51,483 nucleotides of DNA, taken from positions 1 to 51,483 of the forward strand of contig JAFGNA010000013.1 of assembly GCA_016927245.1 (NCBI GenBank). Direction: 5' to 3'. Each line of letters opens with the position of its first letter. Within the stretch, counting starts at the first letter, position 1. Positions 8,024-15,930 of this stretch are shown here, one piece after another. The position numbers and the translations under genes were made by a program. The DNA comes from Candidatus Woesearchaeota archaeon. Lineage in GTDB: Archaea; Nanobdellota; Nanobdellia; Woesearchaeales; WJKR01. The notes under the pieces were generated by a model that saw only the letters and a program-made list of their open reading frames with translations, did no database searches and was not told where the DNA came from.

Positions 8024-8890
8024 CTAGAGCCCTAATGCGAGGAGTGTTCCTCCAATGATGAGTCCGAAGAGGAAGTTGTAGAGCTTGATCTTGAGGGCGT
8101 CGTCGAGCGAGAATCCGAGGATTGGCAGTAGTCCGTGGCCGTCTTGGACGATGGAGTTCGTGAGGAGGATAGAGAAGGGGATGAGCCCTTGTGTGTACAT
8201 GATGATGAGGAAGACGTTCGGTCCTGAGACGGGGAGGACGCCGATGAGCGCCGCTATGAGGAGCACTACTGCTAGTTCTGATCCTCGGAAGAGTGCTTGT
8301 TCGTTCAGGTTTGTCCCGACGAGTCCTATGAGGAAGAGCGCTGCGAATATCCAGAGGAATATCTGCCAGAGGTGTTTCTTGATGATATGCTGGTACACGT
8401 GTTCTCTAAGGAAGTGGCGTGGCTTCTTCTCTTTTGGTCCATGATGCGTGATCTTGCACTTCTCGCAAATTGTCCATTGGTAGCGCTTCTTAAGTTTGTC
8501 CGCGATGAATCCGCCGATGATGCCGAGGACGAAGAGCGAGGCGAGGATGAGGAGGAGCGGCCCCCAGGGTAATTCTCCTGTGAAGGCCAAGGAGAGCATG
8601 ATGAACGCTTCGTCGCCGCTCGTCGCTATCATCGTGGCGATAATACCGCCGAATCCCATGAGGCCGCTCATGTAGAGCGTGTCTGCGGCGAACGTGCCGA
8701 TGCATCCTGGGATGCTGCCGAGTAGTGAGGCGATGGTGTAGCCTTTTAGGTCTTGCTTGGACACGAGCCTGTTGAGCTTGTCCTGGTACTTGAGGACGAG
8801 GAGTTCCACGGCGACCATGAGCGTGAAGATGATAAGGATTATCTTCATGCTTCCTTTCAGGCTGTCAATGAGGATTGGTGCGAGGTTCAT
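8024..8890 (-). CDS. Putative heavy-metal/manganese exporter, ArsP_2-like (10TM) family
   Basis: 288 residues with eight to ten hydrophobic helices. The segment LGSIPGCIGTFAADTLYMSG and the following MIATSGDEAFIML, and a matching second-half copy (LIGVLPVSGPNVFLIIMYTQ then NSIVQDGHGLLP), are the internally repeated motifs I know from the putative 10TM heavy-metal exporter family PF11449. A cytoplasmic loop has CEKC and several His (about 140-165), a possible metal sensor. The start codon overlaps the stop of the MinD-like gene upstream by four bases, so the two are translationally coupled. Substrate is not established; manganese has been proposed for relatives. Confidence 0.75.
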   Translation of the reverse strand: MNLAPILIDSLKGSMKIILIIFTLMVAVELLVLKYQDKLNRLVSKQDLKGYTIASLLGSIPGCIGTFAADTLYMSGLMGFGGIIATMIATSGDEAFIMLSLAFTGELPWGPLLLILASLFVLGIIGGFIADKLKKRYQWTICEKCKITHHGPKEKKPRHFLREHVYQHIIKKHLWQIFLWIFAALFLIGLVGTNLNEQALFRGSELAVVLLIAALIGVLPVSGPNVFLIIMYTQGLIPFSILLTNSIVQDGHGLLPILGFSLDDALKIKLYNFLFGLIIGGTLLALGL

Positions 8891-9660
8891 GCGTTTATCC
8901 TTCGTGCCGCTTCTTTGCAGATGTTGTCGAGGTCGTCTTGTCTTGGTATCATTTTTTGTTCTAGTGCTCGACGTATATTATTGTTGAAAATGATGCTACC
9001 GAGGTAGTTCTTGCCCGCTATGTTTTGTATCTCTTGCGTTATTGCCGTGTTCGTGTCTGCGTAGTTGGTGATGATGCTGTGCTCTTTCTGTTTTTCCCTG
9101 ACGATACTGAGCAGTTTTTGGAGGTCTTGGAGTCCTAGCGGACTCGCTTCGGTGATGAGGATGGCGTGATCCGCCTTGCTGATCGCGGTGAGGACAGGGT
9201 AGCCCGTTCCCGGGGCGGTGTCGAGTATGGTGACGCTCTGCTCGTCTTTCGTCCTTGGTTGCTTGTTGATGACGCTCTCGACCACTTTTCCAGAGCCAGT
9301 CTTGCCTTTGGCGATGTCTCCTGAGATGACGTCGATGGTGTAATCTGCGTGTGGCGGTTGGTAGTCATTCTTTATGTTGACGGTTCCTCGCTTCTCGAGG
9401 GTGATGGGGATTTCTTCGCCGTTGCAAATCACAATAGGATTGTCGCAGCGCTTGTACTTGTTGGGGAGGGGGAATATCTTGACGTCGTGGGTTTCGTCCC
9501 ATTCTTTGATGCCGAGCCATGCGGCGACGTTCGGGGCGTTGACGTCCGCGTCGATAATGGTGACGTGCTTGCCGTTCCTTGCGAGGTGGTCTGCGAGCGC
9601 GACGCTGATTGTTGTTTTTCCTACTCCTCCTTTTGCGGAGATGATGGCGATGGTTTTCAT
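8887..9660 (-). CDS. MinD/ParA superfamily P-loop ATPase
   Basis: 257 residues. It has the deviant Walker A of SIMIBI ATPases (KGGVGKT near residues 10-16), Walker A' (DADVNAPN), Walker B-like strand VTILDTAPGTG, and a base-recognition strand (ILITEASPLG). It lacks the ferredoxin insert (CxxCxxC) of the MinD proteins that assemble Fe-S cofactors, and has one lone Cys pair around CDNPIVIC. Its stop overlaps the start of the metal-exporter-like gene (ATGA), so the ATPase probably acts with that membrane protein or regulates it. It is divergent from an HxlR regulator. Partner and precise role are unknown. Confidence 0.85.
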   Translation of the reverse strand: MKTIAIISAKGGVGKTTISVALADHLARNGKHVTIIDADVNAPNVAAWLGIKEWDETHDVKIFPLPNKYKRCDNPIVICNGEEIPITLEKRGTVNIKNDYQPPHADYTIDVISGDIAKGKTGSGKVVESVINKQPRTKDEQSVTILDTAPGTGYPVLTAISKADHAILITEASPLGLQDLQKLLSIVREKQKEHSIITNYADTNTAITQEIQNIAGKNYLGSIIFNNNIRRALEQKMIPRQDDLDNICKEAARRINA

Positions 9661-9738
9661 AGGGTGATGCCTCGTATTTTTTTGGTGACCTGGTATAAAA
9701 GGTATACTTTATATATTTGTGGTATCCTCCTTGACACC
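9661..9738. promoter_or_regulatory. Divergent promoter with GGTAT repeats (minD-like / hxlR-like)
   Basis: GGTATA (9692-9697), GGTATAC (9701-9707) and GGTATCC (9721-9727) are spaced through the region, with a plus-strand TATA (TTTATATAT, 9708-9716) about 27 bases before the GTG at 9739. A minus-strand TATA for the ATPase gene is around 9693-9703. The repeats overlap both core promoters and are candidate binding sites for the HxlR protein encoded here. Confidence 0.5.
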
Positions 9739-10080
9739 GTGAATAGCTGCGTCATCTATGAGACCATGAACATCATCGGCAAGAAGTGGTCGTTGCTCAT
9801 CATCTTCGAGCTGCACCGCCACGGCCCCTCCTCGTTCAACGAGTTGAAACGGCAGGTGAAATACATCACGCCGAAAATGCTCTCAAGAAGGCTTGACGAG
9901 CTGGAAGAGGACGGACTGGTGGAGCGTCGCGTCTTGGACAAGCCCCTACGCACCACCCTCTCGCTCACCCCTGCGGGGAAAGACTTCGTGCGTATCCTCA
10001 AAGCGATCAAGAACTGGTCGCTGCAATGGTCTCCTGGAGGCCATGACTGCGTAGAAGACTGTAGGGACTGCTCGTTCTAG
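9739..10080 (+). CDS. HxlR-family winged-helix regulator
   Basis: 113 residues from GTG at 9739. The frame is open far upstream, but the HxlR fold begins here and a TATA box lies 27 bases before the GTG. Family hallmarks are MNIIGKKWSLLIIFEL (residues 10-25), PKMLSRRLDELEEDGLVERR as recognition helix and wing entry, and YxLTxxGK in the form SLTPAGKDF. A Cys at position 4 sits where redox-sensing HxlR members have their reactive Cys, and the tail has three more (CVEDCRDC). It is divergent from the MinD-like and exporter genes, so it may regulate them in response to metal or thiol stress. Confidence 0.9.
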   Translation: MNSCVIYETMNIIGKKWSLLIIFELHRHGPSSFNELKRQVKYITPKMLSRRLDELEEDGLVERRVLDKPLRTTLSLTPAGKDFVRILKAIKNWSLQWSPGGHDCVEDCRDCSF

Positions 10081-10172
10081 GAAAGAATTAGTATGAGATC
10101 GTGAATGTCTCGTGGAACTATTTCGATCGCCCACGGCGAACATTTATAACTGCTGGTGTGTTTGCCTAGTGC

Positions 10173-10676
10173 ATGCTCATTGCTGAATGGGAAGACCCGA
10201 ACGATGGCCGCGTACGGTTCACGTTTTTCGAGCCCAACACGTTCGAGGACTTCACCCCCATCGCGCAGAGTTACGGGTTATGCTTCGGTGCTGACGGGAA
10301 ACTTGTGATTGGCAGGTGCGAGGGAGTGCACAGGCACAATTGGATCCTCCCGGGCGGACGGGTAGAACCAGATGAGCATCCCCTGCAGACGTTGCATCGC
10401 GAGGTTGATGAAGAACTCTCTATCACGCTGAAAACGGTCGGTTTTATCGGCGTACAAAAAGTGGAGTATCTCGACATTGACAAAGAGCCGGTGTATCAGT
10501 TGCGATTCGCAGCGATCATCGACGAGGTAAAACAGTTAACGCCAGATCCTGATACTGGCAAGCTTTGGGAACGACGATTCATCGATCCGGAATCGTTCTT
10601 GGAGTACCTGCCCTGGGGCGCTATCGGGAAGCGATTGGTGCACTTGGCGAAGAGCTTTTTTGAAAAGAATGACTGA
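10173..10676 (+). CDS. NUDIX hydrolase
   Basis: 167 residues. The Nudix box runs from GGRVEPDE to REVDEELSI (about residues 61-83), keeping the catalytic REVDEE and the preceding Glu; the last Gly of the consensus is Ser. The upstream strand HRHNWILPGG is typical. Such enzymes cleave nucleoside diphosphates linked to another group; the substrate cannot be told. The Glu-rich C-terminal part has RRFIDPESFLEYLPWG. A TATA box (TTTATAA, about 10143-10149) is about 27 bases before the ATG, so the mRNA is probably leaderless. It stands alone. Confidence 0.9.
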   Translation: MLIAEWEDPNDGRVRFTFFEPNTFEDFTPIAQSYGLCFGADGKLVIGRCEGVHRHNWILPGGRVEPDEHPLQTLHREVDEELSITLKTVGFIGVQKVEYLDIDKEPVYQLRFAAIIDEVKQLTPDPDTGKLWERRFIDPESFLEYLPWGAIGKRLVHLAKSFFEKND

Positions 10677-10820
10677 TATGGGAGGCCGACCAGGTTGCAG
10701 GACGAAGTGGGCTGTGAGGACGAGCCGGAAGCTTGATAGGTTTTCTCGAAGCTATGGGATGATAACATTTTAATACTTGCTTTTGTTCTTCCCCTTCTTG
10801 TAACAGGGGGTGATGCGACG

Positions 10821-11228
10821 ATGAAACACGCATACATGGTATTATTGGTGCTCGTAGTGGTATTCGTGGCGGGGTGCACATCAACGCCGGCAGGCCAGGC
10901 CATCAAGGATGTGGACGGCGAGGCCCGCACCGTCGTGAAGACGGACGAGGGCGCCGTCGAGGTCACGGCCAAGGAAGGGAGTGCTGGTTGGTGCCAGGAA
11001 GGCGCTGAGTGGACGATGACTTCTGCCGCTGAGGGCGCGAACGCTCAGTGGATCGTTGACCGGCTCGAGAAGAGCGGCGAGTACGCCGGTTATTGCCACG
11101 TCATCTACAAGGCAACCTCGCCTGATGGTGACCTCCGCATGGACTACTGGTTTGATGAGAGCGGCGAGAACGGCTATTACGAGATGGACGTCGGCGGGCA
11201 GAAGATCAAGCAGGAATGGCACGGATGA
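10821..11228 (+). CDS. Small lipoprotein
   Basis: 135 residues. The signal segment ends in a lipobox, VAGC (Cys at residue 19), then STPAGQAI. The mature part is acidic, with one Cys pair (about residues 58 and 91), and ends in beta-like WFDESGENGYYEMDVGG. The ribosome-binding site GGGGTGAT stands 8 bases before the ATG. It has the look of the short exported lipoproteins found beside other archaeal surface genes. No family recognised. Confidence 0.75.
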   Translation: MKHAYMVLLVLVVVFVAGCTSTPAGQAIKDVDGEARTVVKTDEGAVEVTAKEGSAGWCQEGAEWTMTSAAEGANAQWIVDRLEKSGEYAGYCHVIYKATSPDGDLRMDYWFDESGENGYYEMDVGGQKIKQEWHG

Positions 11229-11297
11229 TTCAGGCCTCCCATGGTCGTTGTGACCAAATCCAATGGTTTATATAACCCTTGGTCTTCTGCACGCCTC

Positions 11298-12107
11298 ATG
11301 AAGCTGTTGATGAAGTTATTGGTGGCGCTCTCATTCCTGGCCGTGGTCGTCATCAATGGTTTGGCCAACATGCTGCCCATCAACGGCGTCACCACGGGCG
11401 GCGTGTCCGACTCTTATCCTAACCTCTTCACGCCTGCCGGTCTCACGTTCTCGATATGGGGTCTCATCTACCTCTTGCTTGCGGGGTTCGTCCTGTTCTC
11501 TCTTGGTGTTTTTGGGAAGAAGAGGTCTGCCGCTGCCGACAAGGTCGCTTGGCCCTTTATCATCTCGTCATTGGCGAACATCGCTTGGCTGTTCTCGTGG
11601 CACTATGGCCTTATCTGGCTCTCGGTCGTGTTCATGCTCTGCTTACTTGTTTCTCTGATTGTTATCGCGACGAGGCTGCGCTCCTTGCGGCTCTCTCCTG
11701 CAGAAAGATGGCTGGTGCGACTGCCGTTCAGCGTGTACTTCGGCTGGATAACTGTTGCTACCATTGCGAACATCACTGTCTTCCTCGTCAGCATCGGCTG
11801 GGGTGGCTTTGGTCTTTCCGAAGCGTTCTGGACCGTGCTCGTCTTGGTGGTGGGCGCGCTCATCGGCCTGTGGCGTTCCTATGTTGATAGAGACGTCGCT
11901 TACCTTCTTGTCTTTGTCTGGGCGTACACTGGCATCTTGGTCAGGCACCTTAGCCCGTCAGGGTTCGCTGGTGAGTATGGGGGTGTCATAGTGACGCTCA
12001 TCGTCTGCTTGGGCGTCTTCGTTCTTATGGTGGGTTATCTGGCGTATCGGTCGTGGGTGCGGCGTACCGCTCATTCTGAGAAGAGACGACCGAAAAAGAA
12101 GAAGTGA
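11298..12107 (+). CDS. TspO/MBR-related tryptophan-rich membrane protein
   Basis: 269 residues from ATG at 11298; a TATA box (TTTATATAA, 11265-11273) is about 28 bases upstream, so the longer frame from 11241 is rejected. It has about eight membrane helices. The first half resembles the tryptophan-rich sensory (TspO) fold: the N-terminal NxLP segment (NMLPINGVTTG), PAGLTFSIWGLIYLLLAG, and the Asn/Trp-rich ANIAWLFSWHYGLIW. Longer relatives of this size are annotated as TspO-like. TspO proteins bind tetrapyrroles and lipids and mediate stress responses. The C-terminus is a basic tail (RRPKKKK). The role here is not known. Confidence 0.75.
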   Translation: MKLLMKLLVALSFLAVVVINGLANMLPINGVTTGGVSDSYPNLFTPAGLTFSIWGLIYLLLAGFVLFSLGVFGKKRSAAADKVAWPFIISSLANIAWLFSWHYGLIWLSVVFMLCLLVSLIVIATRLRSLRLSPAERWLVRLPFSVYFGWITVATIANITVFLVSIGWGGFGLSEAFWTVLVLVVGALIGLWRSYVDRDVAYLLVFVWAYTGILVRHLSPSGFAGEYGGVIVTLIVCLGVFVLMVGYLAYRSWVRRTAHSEKRRPKKKK

Positions 12108-12108
12108 C

Positions 12109-12233
12109 TATGAGCCTGTGAGGCCTTTAACCCAAATAATTCTTTTTAATTAACTTTTTTTATGATAACATAGTTAATTTTAGATACTTTTTGTGGTTTT
12201 ATTTGTACCTGATAAGGTTATGAGCTTGTGAGA
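12109..12233. repeat. Two degenerate copies of the tRNA-Arg 3'-end-like repeat
   Basis: TATGAGCCTGTGAGG at 12109-12123 and TATGAGCTTGTGAGA at 12219-12233 resemble TATGAGCCCGGGAGG at the tRNA-Arg (25829-25843), with two and four differences. The spacer is AT-rich and carries a further inverted repeat, AATTAACT (12148-12155) with AGTTAATT (12172-12179). They may be decayed attachment sites at the left edge of the Fic insertion; given the mismatches this is weak. Confidence 0.3.
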
Positions 12234-12242
12234 ATAAGGTCT

Positions 12243-12284
12243 AGGTGACCACAAAATAAGAAAAGTTTAAATATGTGGTCACCT
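12243..12284. promoter_or_regulatory. 42-bp inverted repeat enclosing the fic TATA box
   Basis: AGGTGACCACA (12243-12253) and its perfect inverse TGTGGTCACCT (12274-12284) flank a 20-base AT-rich spacer that contains the TATA box (GTTTAAATAT, 12264-12273) of the fic gene. A protein bound to the arms would cover the promoter. An almost identical structure follows the gene at 13241-13282. Confidence 0.65.
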
Positions 12285-12295
12285 TATTGTATTGT

Positions 12296-13213
12296 ATGTT
12301 CCTCGAGAAGAGAAAATCCGGGAAGAGCATAAAATATTATGTAGTGTATTCTTTTAGGGATGAGCATAATAAAGTCATCAAACTGAGGCGTTATCTCGGC
12401 ACAAATCTTTCTGAAAAACAGTTGGAGAAGCTCTCAAAAAGGGCTGAGGAACTTCTTGAGGAGCAAGCCAAGGGGTTCAAGACAGATGTTTTCAATTTTT
12501 CTTTGACCAATAAACAGCTACAATCACTCAATAAATTTGATGAACAAATCAAAGTCTTTCATCTCAGTGAGCAACAATGGCGACAATTTACAGAAGCATT
12601 TGTCTATAATACCAATGCGATCGAAGGATCGGCTGTTTTGCCAGATGAAGTCCCTATCATCCTTAAGAGTAAAGAGGCAAAAGATGATGAGGAACGAGAA
12701 ACAAAAGGTGTTGCGAAAGCGATCGATTTCATACGTTCGACAAAGCAGGATGTTTCGGTGAGCCTCATTCTGAAATTGCATCAACTCTGTTTCGAAGGGT
12801 CGAAATCGTTTGCTGGGAAATTGCGGGATGTGGAAGTCGTCATTCGAGGAAGAGGCGGTGAGATAATCCATCGAGGATCACCTGCAATTGCTGTAGAAAA
12901 AGAGCTGAAAGAACTAGCTGCTTGGTATAAGAAGAACAAGCAGAAGTTCAAACCACTGGTCTTGGCTGCTATTATGCACAACCAATTTGAAGACATCCAC
13001 CCTTTTCAGGACGGTAATGGTCGCGTTGGACGATTATTGCTGAATTATGTGTTGTTACAGCACAATTACCCGCCAATAAACATTCTTTTTGAAGACAGAG
13101 CAGAATATTACTCTACGCTGCAAGAATACCAGAAGAACGACAAATTACGGCCGACGATGCAATTCTTGATAAAACAATATAAGAAAACGCTCAAGCAGGT
13201 GCGCAAAAAGTGA
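12296..13213 (+). CDS. Fic-domain protein (class II, with inhibitory motif)
   Basis: 305 residues from ATG at 12296, chosen because a TATA box lies about 27 bases upstream; an ATG at 12275 is too close. The Fic core motif is HPFQDGNGRVGR (His235 catalytic), which in this family transfers AMP or another nucleotide to a protein hydroxyl. The preceding inhibitory helix TNAIEG (residues 106-111) matches the class II (S/T)xxxE(G/N) consensus and would keep the enzyme autoinhibited. About 60 N-terminal basic, coiled residues come first. The gene is much AT-richer than its neighbours and bracketed by inverted repeats, pointing to transfer. No antitoxin gene is adjacent, as expected when the inhibitor is intramolecular. 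Confidence 0.92.
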   Translation: MFLEKRKSGKSIKYYVVYSFRDEHNKVIKLRRYLGTNLSEKQLEKLSKRAEELLEEQAKGFKTDVFNFSLTNKQLQSLNKFDEQIKVFHLSEQQWRQFTEAFVYNTNAIEGSAVLPDEVPIILKSKEAKDDEERETKGVAKAIDFIRSTKQDVSVSLILKLHQLCFEGSKSFAGKLRDVEVVIRGRGGEIIHRGSPAIAVEKELKELAAWYKKNKQKFKPLVLAAIMHNQFEDIHPFQDGNGRVGRLLLNYVLLQHNYPPINILFEDRAEYYSTLQEYQKNDKLRPTMQFLIKQYKKTLKQVRKK

Positions 13214-13223
13214 CTTTTTGGCA

Positions 13224-13242
13224 CTAGAATCAAAGATTCTAG
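13224..13242. terminator. Hairpin after fic
   Basis: CTAGAATC and GATTCTAG form a perfect 8-bp stem around an AAA loop, 10 bases past the fic stop. It partly abuts the following 42-bp inverted repeat. It is a probable RNA 3'-end structure. Confidence 0.5.
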
Positions 13243-13282
13243 GTGACTACAAAAACTGAAAAAAAATGATTTGTGGTCACCT
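13241..13282. repeat. Second 42-bp inverted repeat, downstream of fic
   Basis: AGGTGACTACA (13241-13251) and TGTGGTCACCT (13272-13282) repeat the arms found upstream of fic with one base change and exactly the same total length (42) and spacer (20). The paired structures bracket the fic gene, resembling termini of a mobile unit or two binding sites for one regulator. Confidence 0.65.
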
Positions 13283-13294
13283 AACGAAAAGTGG

Positions 13295-13310
13295 TATGAG
13301 CCCGGGAGCC
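13295..13310. repeat. tRNA-Arg 3'-end-like repeat, copy 1 (possible att site)
   Basis: TATGAGCCCGGGAGCC is identical to 20183-20198. Its first 14 bases equal 25829-25842, which is the 3' end of tRNA-Arg (TCG) plus two flanking bases. It lies between fic and the AspRS gene and marks the left edge of the AspRS/S66 cluster. Confidence 0.6.
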
Positions 13311-13339
13311 AACTTCCGACGAGATTTATAAATAGTTCT

Positions 13340-14644
13340 TTATGGTTCTAGTCTTTTCACATCTCTTGGGAACAAACTGGCGTATTTGATGTTGTCGAGT
13401 CCTAGTGCTTTTGCGGTGGTTCTTTCCAGTCCTATGCCCATGCCGCCGTGCGGTGGCATGCCGTACTTGAATGCGTCGAGGTATTTTTCTAGCCCTTTAT
13501 CAGTGAGGCCGAATATTCTTAGATTGCTCAGAAGTTGTTCATAATCATGTATTCGTTGCCCGCCGGTAGTTATTTCTAATCCTCTGTAGATGAGGTCGAA
13601 GCCTTCAGTAATCTCGGGGTTGCCTGGTGTAGGCATCGTGTAGAATGGTCGTTTCTTTGTTGGATAATTGGTGATGAATATGAAGTCGGAGCCGTGTTCT
13701 TCTTGAGCATATTTTGTGAGTAGTCTTTCGGCTTTCGGGTCGATGTCTCCCTCTTCTCTGTTTTTGTAGCCGTATTTTGATTTGATGATGTCAATGCCTT
13801 CATTGAGGGCTAATCGTGGGGTTTCTTTTGGTACATTGATGCTTGTTTTGAAGTATTGTTGTATCTCATCACCATGCTCTTCATTAATTTTTCCTAGGAT
13901 GTATTGCATCATTGATTCTTCCAGGTCCATGAGTTCTGTGTACGAGTCGATGAAACCCATTTCCATGTCTAGGCTGATGTATTCGTTGATGTGTCTTGAG
14001 GTGTTGTGTTTTTCTGCTCTGAAAACAGGTCCTATTTCGAAAACTCTTTCGAGGCCTGATCCTACCATTATTTGCTTGTAGAGCTGCGGGCTTTGTGCGA
14101 GGAATGCGTCTCTTCCGAAGTAGTCTATCTTGAACATGTTCGCTCCGCCTTCAGCTATTTGCGGTACTATTTTCGGTGAGAATATTTGGGTGAATCCTTC
14201 GCTTCTCATGTATTCTGAGAAGTGTTTGGCGATATCGGCCTGTATTTTGAATAGGGCGTTGTTTTTTGGGTTTCTTACGGAGAGTACTCGATGGTTGAAT
14301 TCTTGGTCTGGGTTGTTTTGTGCCTTTGTACTGATTGGTAGTGGGTAGTCTTCTTTCGGGCTGGTGAGTACTTGGTGGTCTGTTGCTTGGAATTCCACTC
14401 CCGGTATGCCGCTTTTCACGCCTGATGTTGTTGGGGTTCCTGTGAACGATACGATGTCATATTTCTTTATGTCGAGCGTTTTCCCTTCTGGGTTGTCGAT
14501 GACTACTTGTATTGGTGAGGTCCGGTCTCTTACTTCTAAGAATGCTATTTTTCCTTTGTCTCGGATGTTGTGCACCCATCCGTATATCTGTTGTCCCTCT
14601 TCGTTGATTGTTGTTGTTAGTTCCTTGATGAGTGTGCGTTTCAT
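13340..14644 (-). CDS. aspS: Aspartyl-tRNA synthetase, archaeal type
   Basis: 434 residues, the usual length of an archaeal AspRS. The N-terminal OB fold (about 1-105) binds the anticodon. The class II core follows, with motif 1 around EGFTQIFSPKIV, flipping loop EGGANMF, motif 2 FRAEKHNTSRHINEYISLDM, Asp-binding GLEITTGGQRIHDY, and motif 3 GIGLERTTAKALGLDN followed by SLFPRDVKRLEP. The OB fold has His in GWVH (His25); as I recall the archaeal work, His here goes with non-discriminating enzymes that charge both tRNA-Asp and tRNA-Asn. A minus-strand TATA near 14662-14674 fits a leaderless ATG. It is less GC-rich than the core genes and divergent from the AspRS-like cluster. Confidence 0.93.
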   Translation of the reverse strand: MKRTLIKELTTTINEEGQQIYGWVHNIRDKGKIAFLEVRDRTSPIQVVIDNPEGKTLDIKKYDIVSFTGTPTTSGVKSGIPGVEFQATDHQVLTSPKEDYPLPISTKAQNNPDQEFNHRVLSVRNPKNNALFKIQADIAKHFSEYMRSEGFTQIFSPKIVPQIAEGGANMFKIDYFGRDAFLAQSPQLYKQIMVGSGLERVFEIGPVFRAEKHNTSRHINEYISLDMEMGFIDSYTELMDLEESMMQYILGKINEEHGDEIQQYFKTSINVPKETPRLALNEGIDIIKSKYGYKNREEGDIDPKAERLLTKYAQEEHGSDFIFITNYPTKKRPFYTMPTPGNPEITEGFDLIYRGLEITTGGQRIHDYEQLLSNLRIFGLTDKGLEKYLDAFKYGMPPHGGMGIGLERTTAKALGLDNIKYASLFPRDVKRLEP

Positions 14645-14793
14645 GCGCTACTTGCGAGTGGATTTATTTTAAAAAAATGTTGGTGACAGGAGCGTTGTTT
14701 TTCCGGTTTTTTTCCGATTTTGTGTCCGTTGGCCGAAATTTTTTTTGTTATCAGGTAGTAATTAACTTAAATAAAAAATTTTTTTTGTGTCTT

Positions 14794-15930
14794 ATGTTAG
14801 GGCCGTACACCGCAGAAGATGATGGCGTCATAGGATATAAGGGAAACCGCGTTTTCCCGAAAAATGAATCCATTGACAACTATGTCTTCACGGAGAGAGA
14901 AATGGCACAAAGGCATAACTCGATAGCGAATGATGGCCTTTGGGGGCACGTAGCGAACATCAATCATCAAATAGCGCAATCGACCATCCGCTACTTCAAC
15001 GAGCAGGGGGCGCTCTTCACGCTCTTGCCGCTGACCACAAGGATGATATCTTCACCAGGGGCGTTCTACGGACGAGAAGCCCTGGACTATACTACTGATA
15101 CTGCGCCTATAACTCTTGATTGGTTCGACCTCGGCCGAAAGGCGTTCCTTGCCGAATCTTCCCAGATATACCTTGAACTAGCACTCATGCAACAAGGGGT
15201 AGATCAGGTATATGCCATATACAACTCTTTCAGGAAAGAAGAGGCCGACACAACACATCTCTCAGAATTCCACCACATTGAATATGAAGGGAAGATATCG
15301 CAGCAAAGGAACGAGCAACATGTGTTGGGGCTGACGAAAAACATTATCAATGATGTCTTGAACAAACAAGAACCTTCGCTTGCCTACTTCTTGGACCAAC
15401 GTGATCTCAAAGAACTGCAGGCGCTGGGAGAAAACATCGAGAGAACACCTGTCATCACTTTGCAAGAGGCCCTGCAAACGCTCTACTTGGAGACGAAAGA
15501 CGACAAATATAGGCCATTCACGCTGGAACACTTCCGTTCGTGGGAAGAAGTGAAGCTTACGGAGATTTATGGCACTCTTATCGGTGTAAACGAGTTCCCT
15601 TTGCTAGAAGTGCCGTTCTACCATGCCGTGGTTGATGGCAAGGAACCTGCTGTTGCTGACAATACCGATTTTATCTGGCCAGGATACAGGGAATATGTCG
15701 GCAGCGGCCAAAGAATAAGAGGTGTTGATGAGCTCTCGCAGAAAGCGGACATATTTAACCTCCCAAAAGAAGACTATGCGCCCTACCTGCAATCAAGGAT
15801 GTTTGATACGTACCGGCAAACAGCCGGTTTTGGCATGGGTTGGGAAAGATTGCTCCAAGGGCTGCTCAAGATGCCGACTATTTGGTCTGCCTCCGCATTC
15901 CCGCGAGGCCATACAACGCTTAAGCCGTGA
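14794..15930 (+). CDS. AspRS/AsnRS-like class II synthetase paralogue lacking the anticodon domain
   Basis: 378 residues from ATG at 14794; a TATA-like ACTTAAATAAAA (14766-14777) precedes it by about 25 bases. It aligns with the catalytic core of AspRS/AsnRS but has no OB fold, only about 50 residues before the core. Motif 2 is FRKEEADTTHLSEFHHIEYE, where the RHxxE of the true enzyme has become THLSE. The amino-acid site GSGQRIRGVDEL and motif 3 GFGMGWERLLQGLLKM are intact, so it can probably still make an adenylate. Without an anticodon domain it is unlikely to charge tRNA normally. Known relatives with this build include archaeal AsnRS-like asparagine synthetase. It is first in a run of four overlapping or abutting genes. 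Confidence 0.85.
   Translation: MLGPYTAEDDGVIGYKGNRVFPKNESIDNYVFTEREMAQRHNSIANDGLWGHVANINHQIAQSTIRYFNEQGALFTLLPLTTRMISSPGAFYGREALDYTTDTAPITLDWFDLGRKAFLAESSQIYLELALMQQGVDQVYAIYNSFRKEEADTTHLSEFHHIEYEGKISQQRNEQHVLGLTKNIINDVLNKQEPSLAYFLDQRDLKELQALGENIERTPVITLQEALQTLYLETKDDKYRPFTLEHFRSWEEVKLTEIYGTLIGVNEFPLLEVPFYHAVVDGKEPAVADNTDFIWPGYREYVGSGQRIRGVDELSQKADIFNLPKEDYAPYLQSRMFDTYRQTAGFGMGWERLLQGLLKMPTIWSASAFPRGHTTLKP

Noticed and set aside
9349-9738. N-terminal extension of the HxlR protein to 243 residues
   Set aside because: This part is antisense to the MinD-like gene, and HxlR proteins start where the GTG at 9739 lies.
12108-13310. Fic region as an insertion sequence
   Set aside because: Inverted repeats are present but there is no transposase gene, and no target-site duplication could be recognised by eye.
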